Made by a program: the position numbers and the translations under genes
NCBI GenBank assembly: GCA_002491195.1
Contig: DKVL01000098.1
Span: forward strand, 11,471-27,277
Direction: 5' to 3'
DNA: 15,807 nt
Origin: Lachnospiraceae bacterium UBA7179
GTDB lineage: Bacteria; Bacillota; Clostridia; Lachnospirales; Lachnospiraceae
The notes under the pieces: generated by a model
The model's database searches: none
What the model saw: the letters and a program-made list of their open reading frames with translations, nothing else
Told to the model about the DNA's origin: nothing
Part shown: positions 5,898 through 12,612 of the stretch, piece by piece
How the letters are laid out: every line of letters begins with the position of its first letter
How positions within the stretch are numbered: position 1 is the first letter of the stretch

Positions 5898-7272
5898 TCT
5901 TCTTCTCTCCTATGTATGAGAAGTATACATCATTATAGGAGCTGTTGTCAAACACACTCTGAGAAAATGTCACATCGCCCTTCATTCCTTCAGAAATCCC
6001 TGACACATCGCCTTGTATTGTCACTGTAACAATATAATAAGGATTTTTATGAGTTACTTTTGTAATCCGGCCTTCATATATCTGATCCGGAGCATCTGCA
6101 AATAAAATATCTACGTTCGCCTCCTGATTCACCGCAAGATAATCCGTCTCTTGCACGAAAACATTCATCGTCAATGCTTCCTTGTCGTACAATGTGATAA
6201 GGCTGTCATTTTTGCTCACAGTGTCACCCGCTTCTACCAGGATCTCCGACACAATGCCGTTATATCCGGAAAGCACCTGACCGCGCACAATAGCAGAGTC
6301 AAATTGATGAACATTTCGCAATGCAGTTTGATAACGTTCCCTTGCTTTTTGTAAATCATGATCAAGACTTGTCATTTGAATAGCATACCATTCTGACGCT
6401 GTTTCGGAAGTGTGGAGCATGGTGTCATAATCCCTCTTTGCCGCCAGTTCTTCCTTCTCCAAATCCAGTGCAATCTGATGATAGGCGCGAAGCGCTTCGT
6501 CAACTTCATACAAAAGCGATTCATTTTTCTTTGTGAAGATCTCGATCTGTTCCTCCAACTGATCTACCATATTTTCTGCGGTTTTCCTTGTTTTTTCATA
6601 CACTGTGTAATAATATGCATTTTGATATCGGCAGTCATAGTTTTCCAAAACAGCTGACTCTGCTTCTTTCAGATACTTCTGTGCCTCCACCAGTTCCTGC
6701 TGTTTTTGTGTCAGTTCCAGCAGATTTTCGTTGATTTGATTCTGTTTATCATCCACAGCTTCCTTTGCCTCATCCACCTTTTTCTGAAGTTCATTACACC
6801 TGTTATCATAGATGATACCTGCATATTTTCCATCGATGACATTGTTATCATCACTCTGTGATGCCAGCATACGCAGTTCTTTCTGCCTTGCCTCCAACAC
6901 TTCACACGCTTTGTTGGTATCGAGGATCTCCTTCTGTAAAATCGTTCTGATGTTCTGCACACTGTCTGCGTTCACTCGAAATAGCGCGGTGCCTTTTTTT
7001 ACCTGCTGCCCTGTGCTGACCAGCACCTCTTCAATCTGAAGCACAGAGGAAGGTTCCCCCGTCAATGCGCTGATATCCAGATTCAGAGTCTGCTCAGCTA
7101 CTCCGAATGACACAGAAGCAGATTTCGTGATTCCTGCCTTCAACATACCATGATCTATAATCTCTTCTTCCATATCGCCCTTTGCAGAAAATGTCATTGC
7201 AGCCGTCGAGATCCCTATGCCAGCCAAACTAACTATAACTGCAGCTGTGAAAATGAAATGTCCCTTTTTCAT
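5866..7272 (-). CDS. Membrane-fusion (HlyD/RND-type periplasmic adaptor-like) protein
   Basis: 468 residues. The N-terminus has one membrane segment or signal anchor (about 7-28). Residues 78-102 (LQIEEVLVSTGQQVKKGTALFRVNADS) form the first half of a biotinyl-lipoyl-like domain. A long alpha-helical coiled coil (about 105-325) follows, then the second lipoyl half (331-362, GQVLSGYNGIVSEILVEAGD), then a beta-barrel-type region (about 365-440, NVDILFADAPDQIYEGRITKVT). This is the usual MFP order. In monoderms such proteins normally work with MacB-like or ABC exporters, but none is encoded nearby. Its ATG overlaps the stop of the 818-aa gene in an ATGA junction, and its 3' end overlaps the rhomboid gene by 32 bp. 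The FRVNADS motif after the lipoyl half matches FTNDS and FTPDS in the 818-aa protein, marking them as relatives. Confidence 0.85.
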   Translation of the reverse strand: MKKGHFIFTAAVIVSLAGIGISTAAMTFSAKGDMEEEIIDHGMLKAGITKSASVSFGVAEQTLNLDISALTGEPSSVLQIEEVLVSTGQQVKKGTALFRVNADSVQNIRTILQKEILDTNKACEVLEARQKELRMLASQSDDNNVIDGKYAGIIYDNRCNELQKKVDEAKEAVDDKQNQINENLLELTQKQQELVEAQKYLKEAESAVLENYDCRYQNAYYYTVYEKTRKTAENMVDQLEEQIEIFTKKNESLLYEVDEALRAYHQIALDLEKEELAAKRDYDTMLHTSETASEWYAIQMTSLDHDLQKARERYQTALRNVHQFDSAIVRGQVLSGYNGIVSEILVEAGDTVSKNDSLITLYDKEALTMNVFVQETDYLAVNQEANVDILFADAPDQIYEGRITKVTHKNPYYIVTVTIQGDVSGISEGMKGDVTFSQSVFDNSSYNDVYFSYIGEKKNGRSKGGKLA

Positions 7273-9725
7273 TGTGTATCCTCTTTTCTGTCCGCCTGAA
7301 TGGAACGATTCGTATCGATATCCGCCATGAAAAACACCGTTTTTTGTGCGTCATCGATCAAATCGCCTTCCCTGCAACCGACCTTCGTTACCAGTCCGTC
7401 TCCTGCCGCATGGAGGATGCCATCTCCCACAAAACGATCAAAATCATCCAGTCTCTGTGTCGCCTGCTCTAACTCTGACTGTGCCTTTTGCACGATATTT
7501 TCGTATTCCTTTACAATTCCTGCATATCTGGTGCCAGCAATCTCCCCTTCTGTCTGCGTGCTGATACGCGTCTGGTCAGCTGTCAGGAGTTCTTTCTCCA
7601 TAAGCTGCTGGCTCTGTAGTATTTCCTCCTGCAAAGTCTGGACTTCCGCGATCTTATCCGCGATCTGCTGATTGGACGTTTCCAACTGATCGAAAAACGT
7701 TTCATAGGACTCCTTTGCCGCCTGTAAGGTCTGAGCCGCTGCAACCTGACGGGTCACAAAACACTCTTTGGCGTTCTCCGCCTGTTTTTTTGCCTGCCCG
7801 TATGCTTTCGCCACATCTGCGTTTTGACGCTGGTGTGCGTCGTCGGTCAGTTCTGTCTGCATTCGGTAAATATCTGTCAATAGCTGCTCTGTTTCCAGCA
7901 TCCTGGCTGCCATACCGCTGTTTAACTTCGCGATCGTATTGTCGTACTCCGTCTGCGCAAGCGTCTTGCCGACCATGGCTTCATTGTGGGAAAGTCCCGC
8001 CTCCAACACGCTGATCTGATAACTGGTCTGGGCTTTCTTAAGCGCTCGCAGAGCATCAGACTGCGCATAGGCAAGTACTTTTCTGACACGCGACACGCTG
8101 TCTGGTGTAAATTGGCACACCGGATCTCCCTCTCTAATATGCTGCCCTGCCTCCACATAGACTTCCGCGACTTTTAAATACTCCCCTTCGGTTCCTGTCA
8201 ATCCATCCAGATCATACATAGGAGAGCCAATTTTACCCACATTGCATTGGATCGCGTCGTCTGGCACATCCCCTTCAAATATTACCGAAGCTGTTCTGCC
8301 TGGTCCTATCATGCTGCTATCCCCGGTTATTGACACGATCACCATGCTGTGAACTAACGTTTTTTCATCGGACGTAGTTATGGGCTGAATCGCTTCAACG
8401 ATGCCATCAAAACTGCCAGAGTCCACTGTTGTCACGCTTGCCTTTTCTCCTACAACAAGCGTTTTTGCATTGCTTTTTGGCATGATTACAGACACGAACA
8501 GCTCTTCCGGATTACTGTACGCAAGAATCTGTTCGCCGCCTGTGAGCGCCTGCCCTTTCTCTACATCGATCGCAGAAACAGTTCCTGCCCGTTCTGTATA
8601 CAAATATCCGTCCCCGATCAGCTCTTCAAAAAAGGCCTGATTCTCCAGCGCCTTGTCCCATGCATCTTTTAGATGTTCCAATTCGCTGTCAAGACTCATC
8701 AGACAGACGTTATAATCGCTTTCTGCAACCTGTCCCTTAGCAATAGCCAGCTCATAAGCTGTTTTTGCATGGAGACTGCCCTTCTGACGCGAGAGTTGCG
8801 CATCGATCAGGTTCTGCTGCGCCCCCTCAAGCTGATTCAACAGTTTTTGCAGTTTTAACTCTGCCCCCTCTATTTCCCTCTGATAAGCCTGTTTTGCCTG
8901 TTCATATTCCTCATGCGCAGCTGTCATTTCCTCTTTTAACAATGCCACTGTCCTGACCACCCACTGACGATCCCCTTGTCCGAAGCCTGTATTCTGATCC
9001 AGCTCCTCCTGTGTCACTTCCCAGTAAGTTCTGCGGCTGGCAAATAAATCATACGCATCATCATAGGCTTTTTTCAGCTTTTCTATCTGGTAATCCTCAT
9101 AAAATGTGTTGTTTTCCACTGCGGAATAGTACGCGTTGTACTCATTCTGCGCCTCCTCATAGGTTTTCTTTGCCTTTACAAGCTGCATTTCCAGCTGTGT
9201 CAATGTATCCTGATAAAGCTGTGGTGCATATTTTGCCTCAAGCAATGCCGTATCATATGTATATTTTGCCTGTATTTTATCCTCTTCGTTGGTTATCACC
9301 TTGCTTCGGTACGCCAGCTCTGTGTTCTGCACTGCTTTCTCCAGCTCTGCGCGCGCCTTCTCTATGCTGTCATTGGTAAATTTAATATATGCTTCCCCTG
9401 CCTTAACGGTATCGCCATCCGAGAGATATACATCCTCTATACAGAGACTGGTATCCTCCAGAAAGTCGATCGCAAAGGTTACAGGATCTATTCCAGTTTC
9501 CGTTACTCCTGTCGCTGTGACAATATTGCCACTGTCATTTGAAGATGCCTGTTCCTCGATATCTGTATTGCCAGAAAGCATTTCCTTATGACTGAGGCGT
9601 ACTGCGCAAAAATACCACAGACTTCCTGCTGCAAGGATCGATACTGTCACTATACTGCCTTTCTTCCAGGACTGTTTCCCGCTTCTGCTCAATGCTGTTG
9701 TCACCTCACTGTCCATTAAAATCAT
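7269..9725 (-). CDS. Double-module membrane-fusion protein (two lipoyl/coiled-coil modules in one chain)
   Basis: 818 residues, about twice the usual MFP length. One membrane segment lies at about 23-42. Module 1 has a lipoyl half (about 94-117, VYLSDGDTVKAGEAYIKFTNDS), a coiled coil (120-365), a second lipoyl half (371-403, GDGYLYTERAGTVSAIDVEKG) and a barrel region (about 405-487). Module 2 has a lipoyl half (about 519-542, VAEVYVEAGQHIREGDPV), a coiled coil (545-762) and a second half (767-800, GDGILHAAGDGLVTKVGCREGD), and ends without a second barrel. The repeated (F/C)xFTxDS and GDGxL motifs show internal duplication. ATG 9725 is used because an in-frame stop lies just upstream; the ribosome binding site is weak, and ATG 9716 is an alternative. 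It is the first gene of the unit and overlaps the next by ATGA. The partner transporter and substrate are unknown. Confidence 0.85.
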   Translation of the reverse strand: MILMDSEVTTALSRSGKQSWKKGSIVTVSILAAGSLWYFCAVRLSHKEMLSGNTDIEEQASSNDSGNIVTATGVTETGIDPVTFAIDFLEDTSLCIEDVYLSDGDTVKAGEAYIKFTNDSIEKARAELEKAVQNTELAYRSKVITNEEDKIQAKYTYDTALLEAKYAPQLYQDTLTQLEMQLVKAKKTYEEAQNEYNAYYSAVENNTFYEDYQIEKLKKAYDDAYDLFASRRTYWEVTQEELDQNTGFGQGDRQWVVRTVALLKEEMTAAHEEYEQAKQAYQREIEGAELKLQKLLNQLEGAQQNLIDAQLSRQKGSLHAKTAYELAIAKGQVAESDYNVCLMSLDSELEHLKDAWDKALENQAFFEELIGDGYLYTERAGTVSAIDVEKGQALTGGEQILAYSNPEELFVSVIMPKSNAKTLVVGEKASVTTVDSGSFDGIVEAIQPITTSDEKTLVHSMVIVSITGDSSMIGPGRTASVIFEGDVPDDAIQCNVGKIGSPMYDLDGLTGTEGEYLKVAEVYVEAGQHIREGDPVCQFTPDSVSRVRKVLAYAQSDALRALKKAQTSYQISVLEAGLSHNEAMVGKTLAQTEYDNTIAKLNSGMAARMLETEQLLTDIYRMQTELTDDAHQRQNADVAKAYGQAKKQAENAKECFVTRQVAAAQTLQAAKESYETFFDQLETSNQQIADKIAEVQTLQEEILQSQQLMEKELLTADQTRISTQTEGEIAGTRYAGIVKEYENIVQKAQSELEQATQRLDDFDRFVGDGILHAAGDGLVTKVGCREGDLIDDAQKTVFFMADIDTNRSIQADRKEDTQ

Positions 9726-9778
9726 ATAAATTCATTTTTTCCAACGGCGTTTTTTTTATGAATGAATTGGAGATAAAA

Positions 9779-9988
9779 ATGATGCATTCTGACATTGTGG
9801 ACTGTGGATGTATATGGTATAATTTTAATGGTAACTGCCTTCTGGCTGTCGGTGACGAGGGTTTGATAAAAATTCATTTTCACACGAATGAGCCCTGGAA
9901 GGTGTTGGAATACTGTGTTTTTCTTGGTGAGATCTACGATATTGTCATCGAGAAGATGGACAGACAAGCAAGGGGTTTGCATGGATAA
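9779..9988 (+). CDS. Small protein resembling the C-terminal part of YloV/FakA (DAK2-associated domain), possibly degenerate
   Basis: 69 residues from ATG 9779, with TTGGAG six bases upstream. The part NCLLAVGDEGLIKIHFHTNEPWKVLEYCVFLGEIYDIVIEKMDRQ matches the pattern of the YloV/FakA C-terminal segment (LxVVGDxxxIKVHVHTNxPGxVLEYxxxxGxxxxIKIxNMxxQ, from memory of the family). In that family the segment follows a kinase-like DAK2 domain. Here it stands alone, and the residues before NGNCLL do not continue the similarity. It is either a short stand-alone protein (I recall small Clostridia entries named kinase-to-dihydroxyacetone-kinase) or a worn 3' remnant. The glycine of the usual HTNxPG is Trp. 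The next gene begins 21 bases downstream on the same strand, so they may be co-transcribed. Confidence 0.6.
   Translation: MMHSDIVDCGCIWYNFNGNCLLAVGDEGLIKIHFHTNEPWKVLEYCVFLGEIYDIVIEKMDRQARGLHG
9795..9823 (+). promoter_or_regulatory. Promoter-like sequence inside the DAK-like small gene
   Basis: TTGTGG, a 17-base spacer and TATAAT preceded by TGG (an extended -10) lie within the N-terminal codons of the 69-aa frame. If active it would transcribe the 96-aa and 377-aa genes but not an intact 69-aa gene. Confidence 0.4.
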
Positions 9989-10009
9989 ATACGATCGTGA
10001 GGAGATACA

Positions 10010-10300
10010 ATGGAAAATTATGTATACATTTATTTTCAGGAACTGCCTGCGGACTATACGCTGGGAGATCTTGAAGATGACTTGGACGACCTGTTGGCTG
10101 GCATAGGAGAAGTCACTGGTGCAGGCTTGGGAAACACTGGCGGAAACATTGATATTGAATTTTCTGAGGACTCCGATTCCCTGCATAAGATCGTGTCATA
10201 TCTTCTGTCCTGCGGATTTGATTCAGAAACCATATTAGACATCAACGGAGATCGAAAGAAATTGTCAGAATTTGAGGAAATGAGGTGTGAAAATGGATAA
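10010..10300 (+). CDS. Small acidic protein of unknown function
   Basis: 96 residues. ATG 10010 has GAGGAG five bases upstream. The sequence is acidic and glycine-containing: YVYIYFQELPADYTLGDLEDDLDDLLAG, then IGEVTGAGLGNTGGNIDIEFSE, then a C-terminal helix-like part SLHKIVSYLLSCGFDSETILDINGDRKKL. There is no signal peptide, membrane segment or known motif, so it is probably cytoplasmic. The last bases overlap the start of the 377-aa gene by 8 bp, implying translational coupling and related function. I do not recognise a named family. Confidence 0.8.
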   Translation: MENYVYIYFQELPADYTLGDLEDDLDDLLAGIGEVTGAGLGNTGGNIDIEFSEDSDSLHKIVSYLLSCGFDSETILDINGDRKKLSEFEEMRCENG

Positions 10301-11426
10301 GAGTCTTCCCCTGTTTGAGAGACCTTTTCGTACCAGAGTTCGTGAATGCTGGGAGCACTTTTCAAAGGACGAGGCCAGGCTCAGACAACTGATCGACCAA
10401 AAAGCAGACAGCGAATCGATCACAGAACAGCTCGACGCGCTCCTGACTCCCGCATTTGAGGTCGTCTATGCAGAGGTCGGTTTCAACGGAGAAAAACATG
10501 AGCTGATCTTAAATCTTGAGGGCGACTGGTCGCGGCTGTTTGCTCTGACCTATTTCCAAAAACAGGCTCCGGAAAGTGTGCTTCAATATTGGGACATCCT
10601 TGTAGGACGTCAGTCGCGCGGAGAAAAGCTGGAAAATTATCAGCTTCGGACCGGCGACAACTCTGTGCGGGCCCAGGATATTCAGGTATGGACTGAGTGG
10701 GAAAACCAAAAGGCAAAGGTGTCACTTTACTGTGAAGCGCTTGTCCCCCTCCTTCCGGAACGGGAAAATGAGGCTTACTGGCTGGCTTATGTAATGCTGG
10801 ACTACGCTGTCGGTGAACTTGCGGAGATGGCGTATATCAATGCGTTGGAAATTCTCTCTGCACCTTGCGCGGAACCAGCTTTTACCCTTGCGCAGCTTAT
10901 GCCCCATTTTATGGAAAAACTTTCTCTGAACCGGGAGGCATTATTTGATGCCGCGCGCTACTGCGAACTGTACTGTGGATATCAAATGAAACCGAACGAG
11001 GAGGCACGCGATGGCTTGCGCGCCGATGTGTTCGTAGGATCCAGCTGCTTTGTCCCTCTGTTAAATGAATTTTGGAACGAGGAATACCGCATCATGGACA
11101 CCTTTCATGCAGATGGGATCGCGGCGGGTTATTTCTGCTTTCCTTTATATGGTTTTGAGGGTGATGACCGAGGCGCACAGATCTTGGACTTCCGCGACAA
11201 TGCAGCAGAGATGATCGAAAAAATAGCCGATTTGAGTAGTTTTACATATATTGGCGGCGCTTCGGGTATCTATTATGGATATCTTGATTTCATCGCGTGG
11301 GATCTGAAGGCTGTGCTTGACGCGGCAGTCTCTGTCTTTGAACAATCGGGGATCGACTGGGTAATGTTTCACACTTTCCGGCAGGATGTAGATGGCATTA
11401 CACTGTTTGAGAAGAAGAGAAAATAA
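10293..11426 (+). CDS. Conserved-looking cytoplasmic protein of unknown function
   Basis: 377 residues from ATG 10293. A GTG six bases upstream is in frame but lies within the GAGGTG ribosome binding site, so the ATG is preferred. No signal peptide or membrane segment is visible. The N-terminal third has charged helices (FRTRVRECWEHFSKDEARLRQLIDQ) and strands (FEVVYAEVGFNGEKHELILNLEGD). The middle has a Trp/Tyr-rich stretch (EAYWLAYVMLDYAVGELAEMAYINALEIL, 153-181 region). The C-terminal third has DGIAAGYFCFPLYGFEGDDRGAQILDFRDN, then FTYIGGASGIYYGYLDFIAWDLKAVLDAA. I recall unnamed relatives in Firmicutes with the same GGAxGxYxGYLDFIAWD feature but no assigned function. It is coupled by an 8-bp overlap to the 96-aa gene. 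An enzyme or a toxin/immunity-type partner role would be speculation. Confidence 0.78.
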   Translation: MDKSLPLFERPFRTRVRECWEHFSKDEARLRQLIDQKADSESITEQLDALLTPAFEVVYAEVGFNGEKHELILNLEGDWSRLFALTYFQKQAPESVLQYWDILVGRQSRGEKLENYQLRTGDNSVRAQDIQVWTEWENQKAKVSLYCEALVPLLPERENEAYWLAYVMLDYAVGELAEMAYINALEILSAPCAEPAFTLAQLMPHFMEKLSLNREALFDAARYCELYCGYQMKPNEEARDGLRADVFVGSSCFVPLLNEFWNEEYRIMDTFHADGIAAGYFCFPLYGFEGDDRGAQILDFRDNAAEMIEKIADLSSFTYIGGASGIYYGYLDFIAWDLKAVLDAAVSVFEQSGIDWVMFHTFRQDVDGITLFEKKRK

Positions 11427-11478
11427 GGGTAATTTGGTATTATTTTTGACATTTCGTGTGCTAATTTTTACATTTGAA

Positions 11479-11506
11479 TTGTATTTTGTTGTTTTTTTGA
11501 TATAAT
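11479..11506 (+). promoter_or_regulatory. Promoter of the Rpn nuclease gene
   Basis: TTGTAT, a 16-base spacer and TATAAT (11501-11506) preceded by TGA (an extended -10) lie about 46 bases upstream of the ATG, which has its own AGGAG site. A TTGACA at about 11446-11451 with a weak TACATT box is an alternative further upstream. Confidence 0.65.
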
Positions 11507-11552
11507 CGCAGATACAGACGTCTGAATACAAACAATTACAGGAGATTAATAC

Positions 11553-12512
11553 ATGAAGAAAACCACTTCTTTTCTGCCGGAGCTCGAAAAAGCTTCCGGT
11601 CACTTCGATTACCCGCTGACCAACGACTATATGTTCCGATCGCTGTGTCAGAAAAGCAACAAAGCGCTAAAAGGACTGATCAGCGCGCTGCTTCATATCC
11701 CGCCGGAACAAATCCACTCTGTCGTCATTACCAATCCCATCGTTGTGGGCGAAGCCTGTGAGGACAAGGAATTCCGGCTCGACGTGCGTGTTGAACTAAA
11801 TGGAAATATGATTCTCAACATCGAGATGCAGATCGCTAATCTACACGACTGGCCGGAGCGCTCTGTCAGTTATCTGTGCCGTATCTTTAACAACCTTTCC
11901 CACGGAGACAAGTATACCGATGTGAAACCCGCAATACATATCAGCATTCTTAACTACACGCTATTTCCAGAATATCCGTCCTTTTACTCATGTAATAAAC
12001 TGATGGACGAAAAAAATTATCATATTTATAGTGACAAATTCGGCCTGAATGTGTTAGATTTAAAACAAATAGATAGGGCTACTGATGAGGACAAACAGTG
12101 GAAACTAGATTATTGGGCGCGCCTTTTTCAGGCAGCCACATGGGAGGAGATTAGAATGATCGCATCGGATAATGAATATTTACAGGAAGCATCAAACGTT
12201 TTGTATGATCTCAATGCTGATTTCAATGTCAGGGAACGCTGCCGTAACCGCGAGGAATATTACAGTGTTATCCGGACATTTGAAGACGAAATTGACACGA
12301 TGAAGGATGTAATGGCCCATTTGAATGATCAGCTGGCCCAATCCCAGAATGAACTGACCCAATCCCAGAATGAGTTGGCCCAATCCAAAAATGAGCTGGC
12401 TCAAACAAGCAGTGAATTAGCCAATTCTAAGAATGAACTTGTTCAAAAAGAATTGGAGATAGAAAAACTGCAAGCTGAAATTGCTCGTCTAAAACTTACT
12501 CAAAATGCATAA
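11553..12512 (+). CDS. Rpn-family PD-(D/E)XK nuclease/putative transposase with heptad-repeat tail
   Basis: 319 residues. ATG 11553 has AGGAG eight bases upstream. The N-terminal part fits the Rpn recombination-promoting nuclease/PDDEXK_2 family: FDYPLTNDYMFRSLCQ (18-33), EFRLDVRVELNGNMILNIEMQIANLHDWPERSVSYLCR (73-110) with putative catalytic D77, E91 and Q93 (the ExQ variant), then KPAIHISILNYTLF. ATWEEIRMIASDNEYLQEASNVLYDL (about 195-220) is the conserved module after the nuclease domain. From about residue 245 the protein is a coiled coil built of heptads (LAQSQNE, LTQSQNE, LAQSKNE, LAQTSSE, LANSKNE). Rpn proteins cut DNA, and E. coli members act in phage defence as toxins. An in-frame ATG at codon 202 with a strong ribosome binding site is recorded separately. 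The gene has its own promoter and appears intact. No transposon ends are seen. Confidence 0.88.
   Translation: MKKTTSFLPELEKASGHFDYPLTNDYMFRSLCQKSNKALKGLISALLHIPPEQIHSVVITNPIVVGEACEDKEFRLDVRVELNGNMILNIEMQIANLHDWPERSVSYLCRIFNNLSHGDKYTDVKPAIHISILNYTLFPEYPSFYSCNKLMDEKNYHIYSDKFGLNVLDLKQIDRATDEDKQWKLDYWARLFQAATWEEIRMIASDNEYLQEASNVLYDLNADFNVRERCRNREEYYSVIRTFEDEIDTMKDVMAHLNDQLAQSQNELTQSQNELAQSKNELAQTSSELANSKNELVQKELEIEKLQAEIARLKLTQNA
12143..12512 (+). other. Internal ribosome binding site and in-frame start within the Rpn gene (possible 118-aa product)
   Basis: GGGAGGAG (12142-12149) is followed after six bases by ATG at 12156, codon 202 of the Rpn gene and in the same frame. This is as strong as the start signals of the annotated genes here. 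Initiation would yield a 118-residue protein containing the post-nuclease module and the heptad coiled coil but no catalytic domain. Known E. coli Rpn genes are reported to encode a short C-terminal protein (RpnS) from an internal start that inhibits the full-length nuclease. The purine-rich codons TGG GAG GAG encode WEE in the protein, so the signal might be a by-product of coding. Confidence 0.45.
12333..12437 (+). repeat. 21-bp tandem repeats coding coiled-coil heptads
   Basis: Five consecutive 21-bp units start at 12333, 12354, 12375, 12396 and 12417, with a worn sixth to 12458. Units 1 and 2 share 19 of 21 bases; later units decay. Each unit encodes one heptad of the Leu-x-Gln-Ser-x-Asn-Glu type, so gain or loss of units keeps the frame and changes coiled-coil length. 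Confidence 0.88.
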
Positions 12513-12521
12513 ATAAAGTCA

Positions 12522-12550
12522 ACTGCCTGTGCACCATTGACATGGGCAGT
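12522..12550. terminator. Weak candidate terminator between the convergent Rpn and AraC genes
   Basis: ACTGCC pairs with GGCAGT, and TGT/ACA can extend the stem across a two-base bulge, 10 bases after the Rpn stop. There is no clear T tract. It is the only sizeable dyad I see in the 100-base convergent gap. Confidence 0.3.
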
Positions 12551-12612
12551 CGGCATATAACAATTTACCGTCAACAATATATCACCAAAATAGTTCTTCG
12601 AACAAGCATATG

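Noticed and set aside
9729..9768. Inverted repeat AATTCATT/AATGAATT between the divergent MFP and DAK-like genes
   Set aside because: Only 8 AT-rich bases separated by 24, with no convincing promoter around it; likely chance.
9692..9988. Longer 98-aa form of the DAK-like small gene starting at 9692
   Set aside because: The extra N-terminus is read from the antisense of the 818-aa MFP gene, has no family character and no ribosome binding site; ATG 9779 has TTGGAG at good spacing.
12333..12437. CRISPR-like array
   Set aside because: The 21-bp units are contiguous without spacers and keep the reading frame as heptads, so this is a coding tandem repeat.
11553..12512. Insertion sequence carrying the Rpn-type putative transposase
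   Set aside because: I see no terminal inverted repeats or target-site duplication, and the gene has its own promoter. Family members named transposase are nucleases, so no mobile element is called.
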